Made by a program: the position numbers and the translations under genes. Positions 33,383 to 43,196 of a stretch of DNA of 64,000 bases are shown here, in pieces (position 1 is the first letter of the stretch; each line of letters begins with the position of its first letter). The stretch is taken from NCBI RefSeq assembly GCF_000219605.1, contig NC_015740.1, forward strand, positions 1,860,001-1,924,000, read 5' to 3'. A model generated the notes under the pieces. The model did not search any database. It saw nothing but the letters and a program-made list of their open reading frames with translations, and was not told where the DNA came from. The DNA comes from Stutzerimonas stutzeri (GTDB taxonomy: Bacteria; Pseudomonadota; Gammaproteobacteria; Pseudomonadales; Pseudomonadaceae).

Positions 33383-34488
33383 TGCGCGGCGACACGGAGA
33401 ATTATCGCGAGCTGTTCCTCAACGACGTTCCCATGATGGATGCCCGTGCGCCGGTGGAGTTCGGCAAGGGGGCCTTTCCCGGCGTGGTCAATCTGCCGCT
33501 GATGAATGATGTGGAGCGGCAGAAGGTCGGCACCTGCTACAAGCAGCACGGCCGGCAAGCCGCCATCGAGATGGGCCATCAGCTGGTCTCCGGCAAGACC
33601 AAGGCCGAGCGGCTGCAGGCCTGGGCCGATTTCGCCCGCGCCCACCCGGACGGTTACCTGTACTGCTTCCGTGGTGGTTTGCGTTCGAAGATCGTCCAGC
33701 AATGGTTGAAGGACGAGATGGGCATCGACTATCCGCGCGTGGTCGGCGGTTACAAGGCGATGCGTCACTTTCTGCTCGAAACCATCGAGCAGGCGGTGGA
33801 GCGGTGCGAGTTCGTACTGGTGGGCGGCATGACCGGGACCGGCAAGACCGAGGTGCTGGCCCAGCTGGGCAACAGCCTGGATCTCGAAGGGTTGGCCAAC
33901 CACCGCGGCTCCAGCTTCGGCAAGCGCGCCACGCCGCAGCCCTCGCAGATCGATTTCGAGAACGCGCTGGCGATCCGCCTGCTGAAGATGCGCGCGGCAG
34001 GGATCGAAAGCTTCGTGATCGAGGACGAGGCGCGCCTGGTCGGGCGCTGCTCCATCCCGCTGCCGCTGTTCCAGGGCATGCAGCAGTTTCCGTTGATCTG
34101 GCTGGAGGACAGTCTGCAAGGCCGGGTCGAGCGCATCCTCAAGGACTATGTGATCGACCTGTGCGCCGAGTTCATCAGCGAACAGGGTGAGAACGGTTTC
34201 GCTGCATTCGCTGAGCGTCTTCAGCAAAGTCTGGTCAATATCAACAAGCGGCTCGGCGGCGAGCGTTACCAGCGCCTGGCCCTGCTGATGGATCAGGCCC
34301 TGGCGGAGCAGGCGCGCAGCGGTGCGGTCGATCTGCATCGCGCCTGGATCGAAGCGTTGTTGGGCGAATATTACGACCCGATGTACGCCTACCAACGCGA
34401 AAGCAAGGCCGAGCGGATCGAGTTCGCCGGCGACCAGCCGTCTGTCGTCGAGTATTTGCGTAACCGTAAGGCGCGCAGCGCGCCGTAA
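33382..34488 (+). CDS. mnmH: tRNA 2-selenouridine synthase
   Basis: Also called SelU or YbbB. Replaces sulfur with selenium in 5-substituted 2-thiouridine at the tRNA wobble position via a geranylated intermediate. 368 residues from ATG 33382, which shares a base with the selD stop. The N-terminal rhodanese domain has catalytic C95 in [10 protein letters not shown]; the C-terminal P-loop domain has [12 protein letters not shown] (about 148-159). An alternative TTG start three bases earlier is unlikely. Translationally coupled to selD. Confidence 0.96.
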   Translation: MRGDTENYRELFLNDVPMMDARAPVEFGKGAFPGVVNLPLMNDVERQKVGTCYKQHGRQAAIEMGHQLVSGKTKAERLQAWADFARAHPDGYLYCFRGGLRSKIVQQWLKDEMGIDYPRVVGGYKAMRHFLLETIEQAVERCEFVLVGGMTGTGKTEVLAQLGNSLDLEGLANHRGSSFGKRATPQPSQIDFENALAIRLLKMRAAGIESFVIEDEARLVGRCSIPLPLFQGMQQFPLIWLEDSLQGRVERILKDYVIDLCAEFISEQGENGFAAFAERLQQSLVNINKRLGGERYQRLALLMDQALAEQARSGAVDLHRAWIEALLGEYYDPMYAYQRESKAERIEFAGDQPSVVEYLRNRKARSAP

Positions 34489-34516
34489 CCCTGAATGGCA
34501 CATGAGGGATGATGCG

Positions 34517-34795
34517 ATGAAAACCTGGCTGACTTTGCCTTTGCTGGTTGTGCTGCTGGCCGGCTGTGCCGGCAAGACCGCGTACCGTGACAGCTGTGCC
34601 GCGGAGCTGGACGCGGCATGGAAGGAGCAGAGCCTGGCGGAAGCCGAGGGCTTTGCCGGTACCGTGAGCTATTCCAAGGCCATGGCGTTGCTGACCGGCG
34701 CCAAGACCCAGCAGCAGTTCGAAGCCTTCCGCGGTTGCACGCAGAAGGCACAGAAGGCGCGTTTCTACCTCCGTGAATCCCGCGCCGGACGTTAA
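34517..34795 (+). CDS. Small predicted lipoprotein
   Basis: 92 residues from ATG 34517 with GAGG ten bases upstream. N-terminal lipoprotein signal: KTWLTLPLLVVLLAGCAGK with lipobox LAGC. The mature part is mostly helical and charged (ELDAAWKEQSLAEAEGF, QQQFEAFRGCTQKAQKARFYLRESRAGR). The longer frame back to 34322 runs inside mnmH. It lies 28 bp after mnmH and may be co-transcribed. Function unknown. Confidence 0.78.
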   Translation: MKTWLTLPLLVVLLAGCAGKTAYRDSCAAELDAAWKEQSLAEAEGFAGTVSYSKAMALLTGAKTQQQFEAFRGCTQKAQKARFYLRESRAGR

Positions 34796-35073
34796 ACCGG
34801 CTATCACCGCTGCTCGGCCGTGCATTGAGTGCGGCCTGGGCAGCCGTTGGCGAGCGGTTTGGCTGGTTCGGTCAGCTTCCCGTCATCGGGCGTGAGCACT
34901 GCGCTTCGCGCCAGCATCCCCAACGTCTTTAGCGCGCACGCTCGCCTGGCGCGCGGTCAAGCGGCCGGCTGCCAGAGCGGGCGCAAATCACAAAGTCGTC
35001 ACCGGGCGTTTCCATTGCTTTGCCTGGCCGCGGCCGACCAGTAGCATCGGGACGACGAACGAAGGAGATTTCG

Positions 35074-35991
<918 letters not shown>

Positions 35992-36025
35992 GGCAGCTGT
36001 CCGCCCCGTACTGCGGGCGTCCGGC

Positions 36026-36988
36026 GTGAGGTTGCTGCCGCGCTTTCGCGACCGCTGGTTGCTGCGGCGCATTCCGCCGGCTTCCAGCGTGCGGCTGAAC
36101 CAGCGGCGAATCTTCATCATGCCGACGGCGGTGGGGCTGATGTTCATGGTGGCGCTGCTGCTTATGCTGCTTACCGCGATCAACTACCAGAACAGCCTGG
36201 CCTATGGGCTGACCTTTCTGCTCGGCTCCCTCTATCTGGTCACCATCCTGCACACCTGGCGCAACCTGGCCGGGCTGGTGCTGCAGGCCGGCGGCACCAC
36301 CGCGGCGTTCGTCGGTGAGCAGGCCTTGCTGCGCGTCCGCCTGGAGAGCCAGGGACGCGCCTATCAAGCCGTTGCGCTGGGCTGGCCGGGGAGCGGATTG
36401 CGCCTGGTCGACGTTCCGGCTGGCGGCACCGTCGAGGTCGAGTTGAGCCTGCCGACCCGTCGCCGCGGTTGGTTGCGACCGGGCCGGGTGCGGGTGGAGA
36501 GCCGTTTCCCGCTGGGGCTGCTGGTGGCCTGGAGCTGGATCGACCTGGAGCTGGCCGCGCTCGTCTACCCGCAGCCGTCGGCAGCCGAGCGTCCCCAGGG
36601 CGGCAGCGCGCCGGAGAGCGAGGATGAAGGCGTGCTGACGCGGGGCTCGGGCGTCGACGACTATCAGGGCCTGCGCGCCTGGCAGCCGGGCGATCCGCGT
36701 CGACGCCTGCACTGGAAGGCCTATTCGCGCGGCCAGGGCCTGCTGGTCAAGGATTTCGCCAGCCTGCTCGGTAACGATCCGCTGCTGGATTTCGACGCGC
36801 TTACCGGCGATACCGAGCAACGACTGTCGGTGCTCTGCCACTGGGTCATCGACCTCAGCGAAAAGCAGCAGCCGTTCGCGCTGCGGCTGCCGGCCGGCTT
36901 GTTCGGCCCGGACAGCGGCCAGGCGCATCGAGATGCCTGCCTGCGTGCGTTGGCGCTGCACGGCCTGGCTGATGGGGGCGATGCATGA
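36026..36988 (+). CDS. DUF58 domain protein (GTG start)
   Basis: About 320 residues. I chose GTG 36026 because it begins the conserved VRLLPRFRDRWLLRRIPP segment before the first membrane helix; the reading frame is open further upstream, overlapping moxR, and the next Met is internal. Two adjacent membrane segments (about 33-75) are followed by a beta-rich cytoplasmic or periplasmic region and the DUF58 core GSGVDDYQGLRAWQPGDPRRRLHWKAYSR. DUF58 proteins accompany MoxR ATPases; the molecular role is not established. Overlaps the next gene by four bases (ATGA). Confidence 0.83.
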   Translation: MRLLPRFRDRWLLRRIPPASSVRLNQRRIFIMPTAVGLMFMVALLLMLLTAINYQNSLAYGLTFLLGSLYLVTILHTWRNLAGLVLQAGGTTAAFVGEQALLRVRLESQGRAYQAVALGWPGSGLRLVDVPAGGTVEVELSLPTRRRGWLRPGRVRVESRFPLGLLVAWSWIDLELAALVYPQPSAAERPQGGSAPESEDEGVLTRGSGVDDYQGLRAWQPGDPRRRLHWKAYSRGQGLLVKDFASLLGNDPLLDFDALTGDTEQRLSVLCHWVIDLSEKQQPFALRLPAGLFGPDSGQAHRDACLRALALHGLADGGDA

Positions 36989-38985
36989 GTGCGAAGCCGG
37001 GTATTCCGCGCAACAGCCTGATCTGGCTGCTGGTGGCGCAGGTGCTGGTGATCCTGCCGCATCTCACCCATCTGCCGCTGTGGATCATCGGCCTGTGGCT
37101 GGGCTGCGCGGGCTGGCGAATCCAGATCTTCCGCATGCGCGCTCGTTACCCGCGCAGCTGGACCAAGGCGCTGCTGATGATCGGGGCGGGATTCGGGGTG
37201 TACTTTTCCCGCGGCAGCCTGGTCGGGCTCGAGGCCGGTGTGGTGCTGCTGATTGCCGCATTCATCCTCAAGCTGGTGGAGATGAGTACCCGCCGCGATG
37301 CGCTGGTGCTGATCTTTCTCGGCTTCTTCGCGGTGGTGACCAGCTACCTGTTCGAGGACAGCCTGCTCGCCGGGCTCTACAGCCTCCTTCCGGTCACTGC
37401 ATTGCTCGCCGCGATGATCGGCCTGCAGCAGAGCAGCCTGGTGACGCGGCCGTGGCCGACCGTGCGGCTGGCCGGCGCGCTGCTGTTGCAGGCGGTACCA
37501 CTGATGCTGGTGCTGTTCCTGTTCTTTCCCCGCCTGCCACCGCTGTGGTCGCTGCCGCAGGCCGGCGACAGGGGTACGACCGGTCTGGCTGACCACATGG
37601 CGCCTGGCGATATCGCGCGGCTGGGGCGCTCGGCGGAGCTGGCGTTTCGTGTCAGCTTCGACGGCGAGATTCCCCCTCGCGACCAGCTCTACTGGCGCGC
37701 GGTGACCTTCGAGCGTTTCGATGGCCGGCGCTGGTCGCAGTCTTACGCATCCAACGTGCCCCAGGCACCGGAGTGGCAGGCGCTGGGCGAGCCGCTCAGC
37801 TATAGCGTGGTCATGCAGCCCAGCGGCCAGCCCTGGCTGTTCGCCCTGGACGTTGCTCAGGTTGCGTCGGGCGGGGCTCAACTGATGACCGATTTCCATC
37901 TGCAGCGCCGCCAGCCGGTGACCAAGCCGCTGATGTACCGGGTGACATCCTGGCTGGACGCCCGACGCGAAGCCATCGGTGCGCCGGAAAGCCTTGCCCG
38001 GGCGCTGCAGTTGCCGGAGCAGGGCAACCCGCGCAGCCGCACCTGGGCTGCCGAGCTGCGGCGCAGCGCACAGGAGCCGCAGGCAGTGGTGGATGCACTG
38101 CTGCGGCATTTCAACCGCGAGCCGTATCACTACACGTTGGAGCCACCGCCGGTGGGCAGCGATATCGTCGACGACTTCCTGTTCCAGACCCGCAGCGGCT
38201 TCTGTGCCCACTACGCCGGCGCCATGACCTTCGTGCTGCGCGCGGCGGGCATTCCGGCGCGCGTTGTGGCCGGCTACCAGGGAGGCGAGGTCAATCCTGC
38301 GGGCAACTACCTGTCGGTGCATCAGTTCGATGCCCATGCCTGGGTCGAATACTGGGTCGCCGAGCGCGGCTGGGTCAGTGTCGACCCGACTTTCCAGGTC
38401 GCGCCCGAGCGCGTCGAGCAGGGACTGGAACAAGCCTTGGCGCGGGAGCGGAGCTTTCTCGCCGACGAGCCGCTGTCGCTGCTGCGGTTCCGCGACGTCG
38501 GCTGGATGAACACGTTGCGGCTGCGCTGGGACAGCCTCAACTATGGCTGGCAGCGCTGGGTCCTCAATTATCAGGATGAGCAGCAGTCGCAGATGCTGCA
38601 GCGCTGGTTTGGCAAGCTCGACGGCCAGGCGCTCGGTCTGGGCCTGGTCGCCGTGCTCGGGCTGCTGACCGGAATACTGGCGCTCGTGCTGTTCAAACCT
38701 TGGCGGCGGGAAAAAGATGTTCAGCAGCGCCAGTTCGATCGCTTCGAGCGCCTGCTGGCACGCCAGGGTATCCGCCGCCACAAAGGCGAGGGGGCACGTA
38801 GCTTCGCCGAGCGCGCCGCTACCGAAATGCCCGATCAGGCGCCAGCAATCCGTGCATTCGTCCGGCTGTACGAGGCGCAGCGTTACGCGCAGCTGCCCGG
38901 GCCGGGAGAGGAGCTGTCGCGCGCCCTGACCAACGTTCGACGCGCCATGCCCTGGCGGATCGCTGCCCCGCGGCGGCATTCCTGA
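36985..38985 (+). CDS. TgpA-type transglutaminase-like membrane protein
   Basis: 666 residues, starting within the stop of the DUF58 gene. An N-terminal block of about six membrane helices (DUF3488, about 8-185) is followed by a periplasmic transglutaminase-like domain with triad C407 (RSGFCAHYAG), H451 (DAHAWVEYW) and D467 (VSVDPTFQV). One more membrane helix lies at about 550-570, then a DUF4129-like cytoplasmic tail. P. aeruginosa TgpA has this architecture and is reported as important for viability; its substrate is unknown. With MoxR and DUF58 it makes a conserved operon, probably acting on envelope proteins. Confidence 0.93.
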   Translation: MSAKPGIPRNSLIWLLVAQVLVILPHLTHLPLWIIGLWLGCAGWRIQIFRMRARYPRSWTKALLMIGAGFGVYFSRGSLVGLEAGVVLLIAAFILKLVEMSTRRDALVLIFLGFFAVVTSYLFEDSLLAGLYSLLPVTALLAAMIGLQQSSLVTRPWPTVRLAGALLLQAVPLMLVLFLFFPRLPPLWSLPQAGDRGTTGLADHMAPGDIARLGRSAELAFRVSFDGEIPPRDQLYWRAVTFERFDGRRWSQSYASNVPQAPEWQALGEPLSYSVVMQPSGQPWLFALDVAQVASGGAQLMTDFHLQRRQPVTKPLMYRVTSWLDARREAIGAPESLARALQLPEQGNPRSRTWAAELRRSAQEPQAVVDALLRHFNREPYHYTLEPPPVGSDIVDDFLFQTRSGFCAHYAGAMTFVLRAAGIPARVVAGYQGGEVNPAGNYLSVHQFDAHAWVEYWVAERGWVSVDPTFQVAPERVEQGLEQALARERSFLADEPLSLLRFRDVGWMNTLRLRWDSLNYGWQRWVLNYQDEQQSQMLQRWFGKLDGQALGLGLVAVLGLLTGILALVLFKPWRREKDVQQRQFDRFERLLARQGIRRHKGEGARSFAERAATEMPDQAPAIRAFVRLYEAQRYAQLPGPGEELSRALTNVRRAMPWRIAAPRRHS

Positions 38986-39103
38986 CATCCATTGCCAATA
39001 TGGATGATTCGGCATTTCATCCGGCCGCTTCTGCCAGACAGGGTCGCGCCGCCTCCCATGCACCTTTAACATCGCCGGCATAACGAACGATAACGAGGTG
39101 CAT

Positions 39104-39901
39104 ATGGACCTTTGCGAGCTGCTGCAAGCGGTACGTGACAATCCCGAAAGCGTGGTCGTGCCGGCCAGCTGGGGGCAGGGGCGTGCGGGTTTCGGCGGCC
39201 TGGTCGCAGCGCTGGTATTCGAGAACATGCGCGCCAAGGTGCCTGAAGGACGCCCGCTGCGCTCGCTGGCGATCACCTTCGTTGGTCCGCTGGCGGTGGA
39301 CAAGCCAGCCAGGTACGAGGCCGAAGTGCTGCGCGAAGGCAAGGCGGTGAGCCAGATGCTGGGCCGGGTGGTGCAGGATGGCCAGGTGGTCACCATCGTT
39401 CAGGGCAGTTTTGGCGCGCCGCGCAGTTCGGTGATCGATGTGCCGGCCGAGCCAGGTCCGTCCATGCCGCCAGTGGAAGCCTGCCAGGAGCTGCCCTACG
39501 TACCGGGCGTGACGCCGGAGTTCACCCGCTACCTGGCGATGCGCTGGGGTGTCGGTGGCCTGCCGTTCAGCGGCAACAGCTCCCGCCAGATGGGCGGCTG
39601 GGTTCGTCAGCGTGGCGACGTTCCGCGCGAACCGATGACCGAGGCGCACCTGCTGGCGCTGGTGGACGCCTGGCCGCCCGCTGTGCTGCCGCATCTCAAG
39701 AGCTTCGCGCCGGGCAGTTCGCTGACCTGGACCATCGAGTTCATCCAGCCGATGCCCGTGCTCGACAGCCATGAATGGTGCATGTACCGCGCCGAGATCG
39801 AGCATGCCCGCGACGGCTACGGACATTGCGCTGCGGCACTGTGGTCGCCATCTGGTGAGCTGATCGCGCTGAGCAGGCAGACCGTGACGGTGTTCGGCTG
39901 A
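39104..39901 (+). CDS. Acyl-CoA thioesterase, double-hotdog TesB-like family
   Basis: 265 residues from ATG 39104, with ACGAGG five bases upstream; a GTG six bases earlier is also possible. Two hotdog halves: the N-terminal half has QGRAGFGGLVAALVFENM, and the C-terminal half has LKSFAPGSSLTWTIEFIQP with HEWCMYRAEIEHARDGYGHCAAALWSPSGELIALSRQTVTVFG. This matches the thioesterase-like (4HBT_3/TesB) family acting on acyl-CoA; the chain-length preference cannot be inferred. It stands alone, 118 bp after the transglutaminase gene. Confidence 0.78.
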   Translation: MDLCELLQAVRDNPESVVVPASWGQGRAGFGGLVAALVFENMRAKVPEGRPLRSLAITFVGPLAVDKPARYEAEVLREGKAVSQMLGRVVQDGQVVTIVQGSFGAPRSSVIDVPAEPGPSMPPVEACQELPYVPGVTPEFTRYLAMRWGVGGLPFSGNSSRQMGGWVRQRGDVPREPMTEAHLLALVDAWPPAVLPHLKSFAPGSSLTWTIEFIQPMPVLDSHEWCMYRAEIEHARDGYGHCAAALWSPSGELIALSRQTVTVFG

Positions 39902-40150
39902 GGCGGCACGTCGCGCCGGCCTGACGTATTCCTCTGGATGGTATGAGCGCTCGGCGCCCTGCCTCGCTCGTGCCGACCCGCTCAGCAATGATCTGTAGCA
40001 AGGTTGCGCGCCATGGCGGGTCGCGCGCAGGCAGGCTGAGCTAGTCTCTTAACCAGGGTCATGGCAAAGAGCCTGAGCCGTGGACAGACTCGAGCGACAG
40101 CAGGCGGATCGGCGCCGTGCTGTTTGCCGCCACACAGGGGAGACTTGGCG

Positions 40151-40606
40151 ATGAAGATCGAGCGATTCGAAGACCTGATCGACTGGACACGCGACACCCA
40201 TGCCATGCTGGCCCGCTGCATGGCACGTTGTTCCGACAAGCACGACGAGACTCGCGCCAAGTGGCTGCTGGTCTACATCGCCGATCACGAGCGAGCGCTG
40301 GCCGAAACGGTCGACAAGATCGAGAAGCACGCCGATCCGAAAGCACTGCACACCTGGATCTACGATTACCTGACGCGCAATCCGGTACTGCGCAACCAGG
40401 CCTGCAAGGCCTACGACACCATGAGCGTGGAGGAGATATCGCTGGATATCTTCACCATCCACAACCAGGTCATCGACCTCTACCGTTCCCTGGCGCGTCG
40501 GGCCGAGATCGACGGTGCGCGCAACCTGGCCGAGGACCTGCTGCATCTCGAGGAGCACGAGACGATGCGCCTGGCGCGCCAGGTCAGCCGCATTCACGAG
40601 ATGTAA
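40151..40606 (+). CDS. Small all-helical cytoplasmic protein, family not recognised
   Basis: 151 residues from ATG 40151, with GGGGAGACTTGGCG upstream. Predicted as a four-helix bundle. The helices carry spaced acidic residues and histidines (YIADHERALAETVDKIEKH; DIFTIHNQVIDLYRSLARRAEI; AEDLLHLEEHETMRLARQ) in the style of ferritin-like or hemerythrin-like di-metal proteins. The ExxH-type pairs are suggestive, but I cannot place the family. No signal peptide. Genes on both sides do not suggest a pathway. Confidence 0.65.
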   Translation: MKIERFEDLIDWTRDTHAMLARCMARCSDKHDETRAKWLLVYIADHERALAETVDKIEKHADPKALHTWIYDYLTRNPVLRNQACKAYDTMSVEEISLDIFTIHNQVIDLYRSLARRAEIDGARNLAEDLLHLEEHETMRLARQVSRIHEM

Positions 40607-40666
40607 GCGCAGACGCGTTTCGAGCATACTGCCGCACCACTCAGAGACTGCTTCACGGGACGGTGG

Positions 40667-41104
40667 ATGTTCGAGCTTTCCGGCTATCTCGGCCTGTTCC
40701 TTGCAGCCTTCGGCGCTGCGACCCTGCTGCCCATGCAGTCCGAAGCCGTGCTGGCCGGGCTGCTGCTGACCGAACGCTATGCCGCATGGGAGCTGGTGGC
40801 GCTGGCGAGTCTGGGCAACGTGCTGGGCTCGCTGGTGAACTGGTTGCTGGGCCGTTATGTCGAGCACTTTCGTCACAAGCGCTGGTTCCCGGTCAACGAG
40901 CGTCAGCTGGCGAGGGCGCAAGCCAGCTATCACCGCTACGGCCGCTGGACCCTGCTGCTCAGTTGGGTGCCGATCATCGGCGATCCGCTGACCCTGGTGG
41001 CCGGGGTGATGCGCGAGCCGCTGTGGAGCTTCCTGCTGATCGTCAGCCTGGCCAAGACCGGTCGTTATCTGATGGTAATGGCGCTCACGCTCGGCTGGAT
41101 GTGA
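40667..41104 (+). CDS. YqaA/DedA-like inner-membrane protein
   Basis: 145 residues with four hydrophobic segments. Motifs FGAATLLPMQSEAVLAGLL, SLGNVLGSLVNWLLGRY and LLLSWVPIIGDPLTLVAGVMR match the YqaA branch of the SNARE-associated/DedA family. DedA relatives influence membrane lipid distribution and proton-motive force; the specific role here is unknown. ATG 40667 with GGGACGGTGG upstream. Confidence 0.88.
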   Translation: MFELSGYLGLFLAAFGAATLLPMQSEAVLAGLLLTERYAAWELVALASLGNVLGSLVNWLLGRYVEHFRHKRWFPVNERQLARAQASYHRYGRWTLLLSWVPIIGDPLTLVAGVMREPLWSFLLIVSLAKTGRYLMVMALTLGWM

Positions 41105-41171
41105 GGCGAGGGCTGACAGACGCGGCGGCCTGGCCGATCATGGCGGGCATCGATGGAGGAACCCGAGCCGC

Positions 41172-42230
41172 ATGATCACCGAGGCGCAATTGAAGGCTGA
41201 CAAGGCGGTCACCGCTAGCCGCGACAGTATCAGCGTGCGGCTGGTGGTCGAGGCGCTGCGCGGCTTCCTGCAACCGGGGCTGACCGCCGAGCAGCTGCTG
41301 GAACAGATCGGTCTCGAACCCTGCTGCCTGCGAAACCCCGATGGGCGCATGGATGTGCGCGACTATTCGCAGCTCTGGCTGCGTCTGGCACGGCGGTTCG
41401 ATGACGAGTTCTTCGGTATGGACCCGCGACGCCTGCGCTCGGGCAGCTTCGTCTTTCTCAGCCGCAGTTGCATGCAGCAGCCGACGCTGGAGAAGGCTCT
41501 GGTGCATGCGCTGGAATTTCTCGGCCTGGGTCTGGAAAACCTGCGCGGCAAGCTGATCCGTAGCCAGAGTCTTGCCGAAGTGGTGTTGCGCGAGCGCAAC
41601 GCCGAGCCGGCCCGGGCGTTCTGCTACTTCACCTACTGGATGCTGCTGCACGGGCTGGCCTGCTGGCTCGTGGGGCGGCGCATTCCCTTGCTGGCGGTGG
41701 AGTTGCGCTGCGCCGAGCCGGAGTACACCGACGACTACCGGGTCATGTTCTCCGATAACCTGCGCTTCGCGCGTCCTTCGACGCGCATCATCTTCGCTGC
41801 CGAGGTGCTCGATCTGCCGATCCGTCGCAGCGAGGCGGAACTGCGCAGTTTCCTTGCCGAGGCGCCGGCCAACATTCTGGTGCGCTACCGGGACCATTCC
41901 AGCCTGGCCAGTCGCATCAAGCAGCACCTGCGAAGCCTCCCCGCCGAGCGCTGGCCGGACAGCGAGACACTGGCGCAGGCACTGTGCATGTCGGCCTCGA
42001 CGCTGCGTCGCCGTCTGGCAGAAGCGGGGCAGCCTTACCAGGCCATCAAGGACGGCCTGCGTCAGGAAATGGCCACCGAGTGGCTGGCCGACGCCAGCGT
42101 CAGCTATGGCGAGATTGCCGAGCGACTGGGGTTTGCCGATGTCAGCTCGTTCTACAAGGCCTTTCGCAAGTGGACGGGTATCAATCCGGGCCACTACCGC
42201 AACCTCATTCTCGCGCCGGCTCGAGGCTGA
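41172..42230 (+). CDS. AraC-family transcriptional regulator
   Basis: 352 residues. The N-terminal Arabinose_bd-type (OruR/ArgR-like) effector domain (about 15-215) is followed by a C-terminal double helix-turn-helix domain (about 250-345): SETLAQALCMSASTLRRRLAEAGQPYQAIKD and SYGEIAERLGFADVSSFYKAFRKWTGINPGHYR. It stands immediately upstream of, and in the same direction as, the SDR-thiolase-acyl-CoA dehydrogenase-ligase-racemase genes, and P. aeruginosa has an AraC regulator with a comparable gene set. It probably activates that set in response to a branched acyl compound; this is inference. ATG 41172 follows GATGGAGGAACCCGAGCCGC. Confidence 0.9.
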   Translation: MITEAQLKADKAVTASRDSISVRLVVEALRGFLQPGLTAEQLLEQIGLEPCCLRNPDGRMDVRDYSQLWLRLARRFDDEFFGMDPRRLRSGSFVFLSRSCMQQPTLEKALVHALEFLGLGLENLRGKLIRSQSLAEVVLRERNAEPARAFCYFTYWMLLHGLACWLVGRRIPLLAVELRCAEPEYTDDYRVMFSDNLRFARPSTRIIFAAEVLDLPIRRSEAELRSFLAEAPANILVRYRDHSSLASRIKQHLRSLPAERWPDSETLAQALCMSASTLRRRLAEAGQPYQAIKDGLRQEMATEWLADASVSYGEIAERLGFADVSSFYKAFRKWTGINPGHYRNLILAPARG

Positions 42231-42392
42231 GCGCGAAGCTGCTGGGCTCCATCCCCCCGCAGCTTTGCCCACGCTCTATAGGCAGACCTGTAATCGCTTT
42301 TTGCCATTGGCCAAAACGGTCAGGCAGGTTGAATAGATCGACCATTGCCGCCCGCCCGTCGCTGTCCAAAGATGATCCCGGCTTCGAACCCC

Positions 42393-42403
42393 ATAACAAC
42401 AAG
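42393..42403 (+). promoter_or_regulatory. Hfq/Crc CA motif in the leader of the SDR gene
   Basis: ATAACAACAAG, 15 bases before the ATG at 42418 and just before the ribosome site GGGAGA. It matches the A-rich AAnAAnAA motif through which Hfq/Crc block translation in Pseudomonas. Confidence 0.65.
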
Positions 42404-42417
42404 CACGGGAGAACGCC

Positions 42418-43185
42418 ATGTGGATTCAGGACAACGTATTCCTTATCACCGGCGGCGCGTCCGGCCTCGGCGCCGCAGCGGCGCAGGCGCTGGTCGAGGC
42501 CGGCGGCAAGGTGGTTCTGGTCGATCTCGACGAGACGGCCGCACAGGCCACTGCCCACGCACTGGGCGCGAACGCGTTCAGTGTGGTCGCCGACATCCGC
42601 GACGAGACGGCCGCCCGCCATGCCGTCAGCGCTGCTCGCGAACGCTTCGGTGCGCTGCACGGATTGGTCAACTGCGCCGGCGTCGCCGGCGGCGAAAAGG
42701 TCCTCGGCCGCAACGGGCCGCACAGTCTGGACAGCTTCAGCCGCATCGTCGGCATCAACCTGATCGGCAGCTTCAACATGCTGCGCCTGGCCGCCGAGGC
42801 GATGGCCGAGAACGCGCCGGACGAAGGCGGCGAGCGCGGCGCGATCATCAATACGGCCTCGATCGCCGCCTTCGATGGGCAGATCGGCCAGACCGCCTAT
42901 GCCGCGTCCAAGGGCGGTGTGGTCAGCCTGACATTGCCGGCCGCCCGCGAGCTGGCGCGCTTCGGCATCCGGGTGATGACCATCGCCCCCGGCGTATTCG
43001 AGACGCCGATGATGGCCGGCATGACCCAGGAAATCCGCGACTCGCTGGCTGCCGGCGTGCCGTTCCCGCCACGTCTGGGGCATCCGGCCGAATACGCCGC
43101 GCTGGTGCGGCACATCTTCGAGAACAGCATGCTCAACGGCGAGGTGATCCGCCTCGACGGTGCCTTGCGCATGGCCGCCAAATGA
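42418..43185 (+). CDS. Short-chain dehydrogenase, 3-hydroxy-2-methylbutyryl-CoA dehydrogenase type (HSD10-like)
   Basis: 255 residues. NAD site [31 protein letters not shown]; catalytic Ser in [13 protein letters not shown]161 and K165 in TAYAASKGG. It resembles HSD17B10 along its whole length ([23 protein letters not shown] and the final [17 protein letters not shown]), which oxidises 2-methyl-3-hydroxybutyryl-CoA to 2-methylacetoacetyl-CoA in isoleucine breakdown. Followed by a thiolase 11 bp downstream, the next step of that pathway. The leader carries an Hfq/Crc motif. Substrate assignment is from family and context. Confidence 0.85.
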   Translation: MWIQDNVFLITGGASGLGAAAAQALVEAGGKVVLVDLDETAAQATAHALGANAFSVVADIRDETAARHAVSAARERFGALHGLVNCAGVAGGEKVLGRNGPHSLDSFSRIVGINLIGSFNMLRLAAEAMAENAPDEGGERGAIINTASIAAFDGQIGQTAYAASKGGVVSLTLPAARELARFGIRVMTIAPGVFETPMMAGMTQEIRDSLAAGVPFPPRLGHPAEYAALVRHIFENSMLNGEVIRLDGALRMAAK

Positions 43186-43196
43186 AGGAAGCAGAG

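Noticed and set aside
36721..39396. 891-residue minus-strand reading frame opposite the DUF58 and transglutaminase genes
   Set aside because: Antisense shadow rich in Gln/His/Arg; the sense genes have intact catalytic motifs.
42231..42417. Imperfect repeat TTGCCATTGGCCAA in the araC-SDR gap as an AraC operator
   Set aside because: Only partial symmetry and no second copy; too weak to call, though the gap must hold the promoter.
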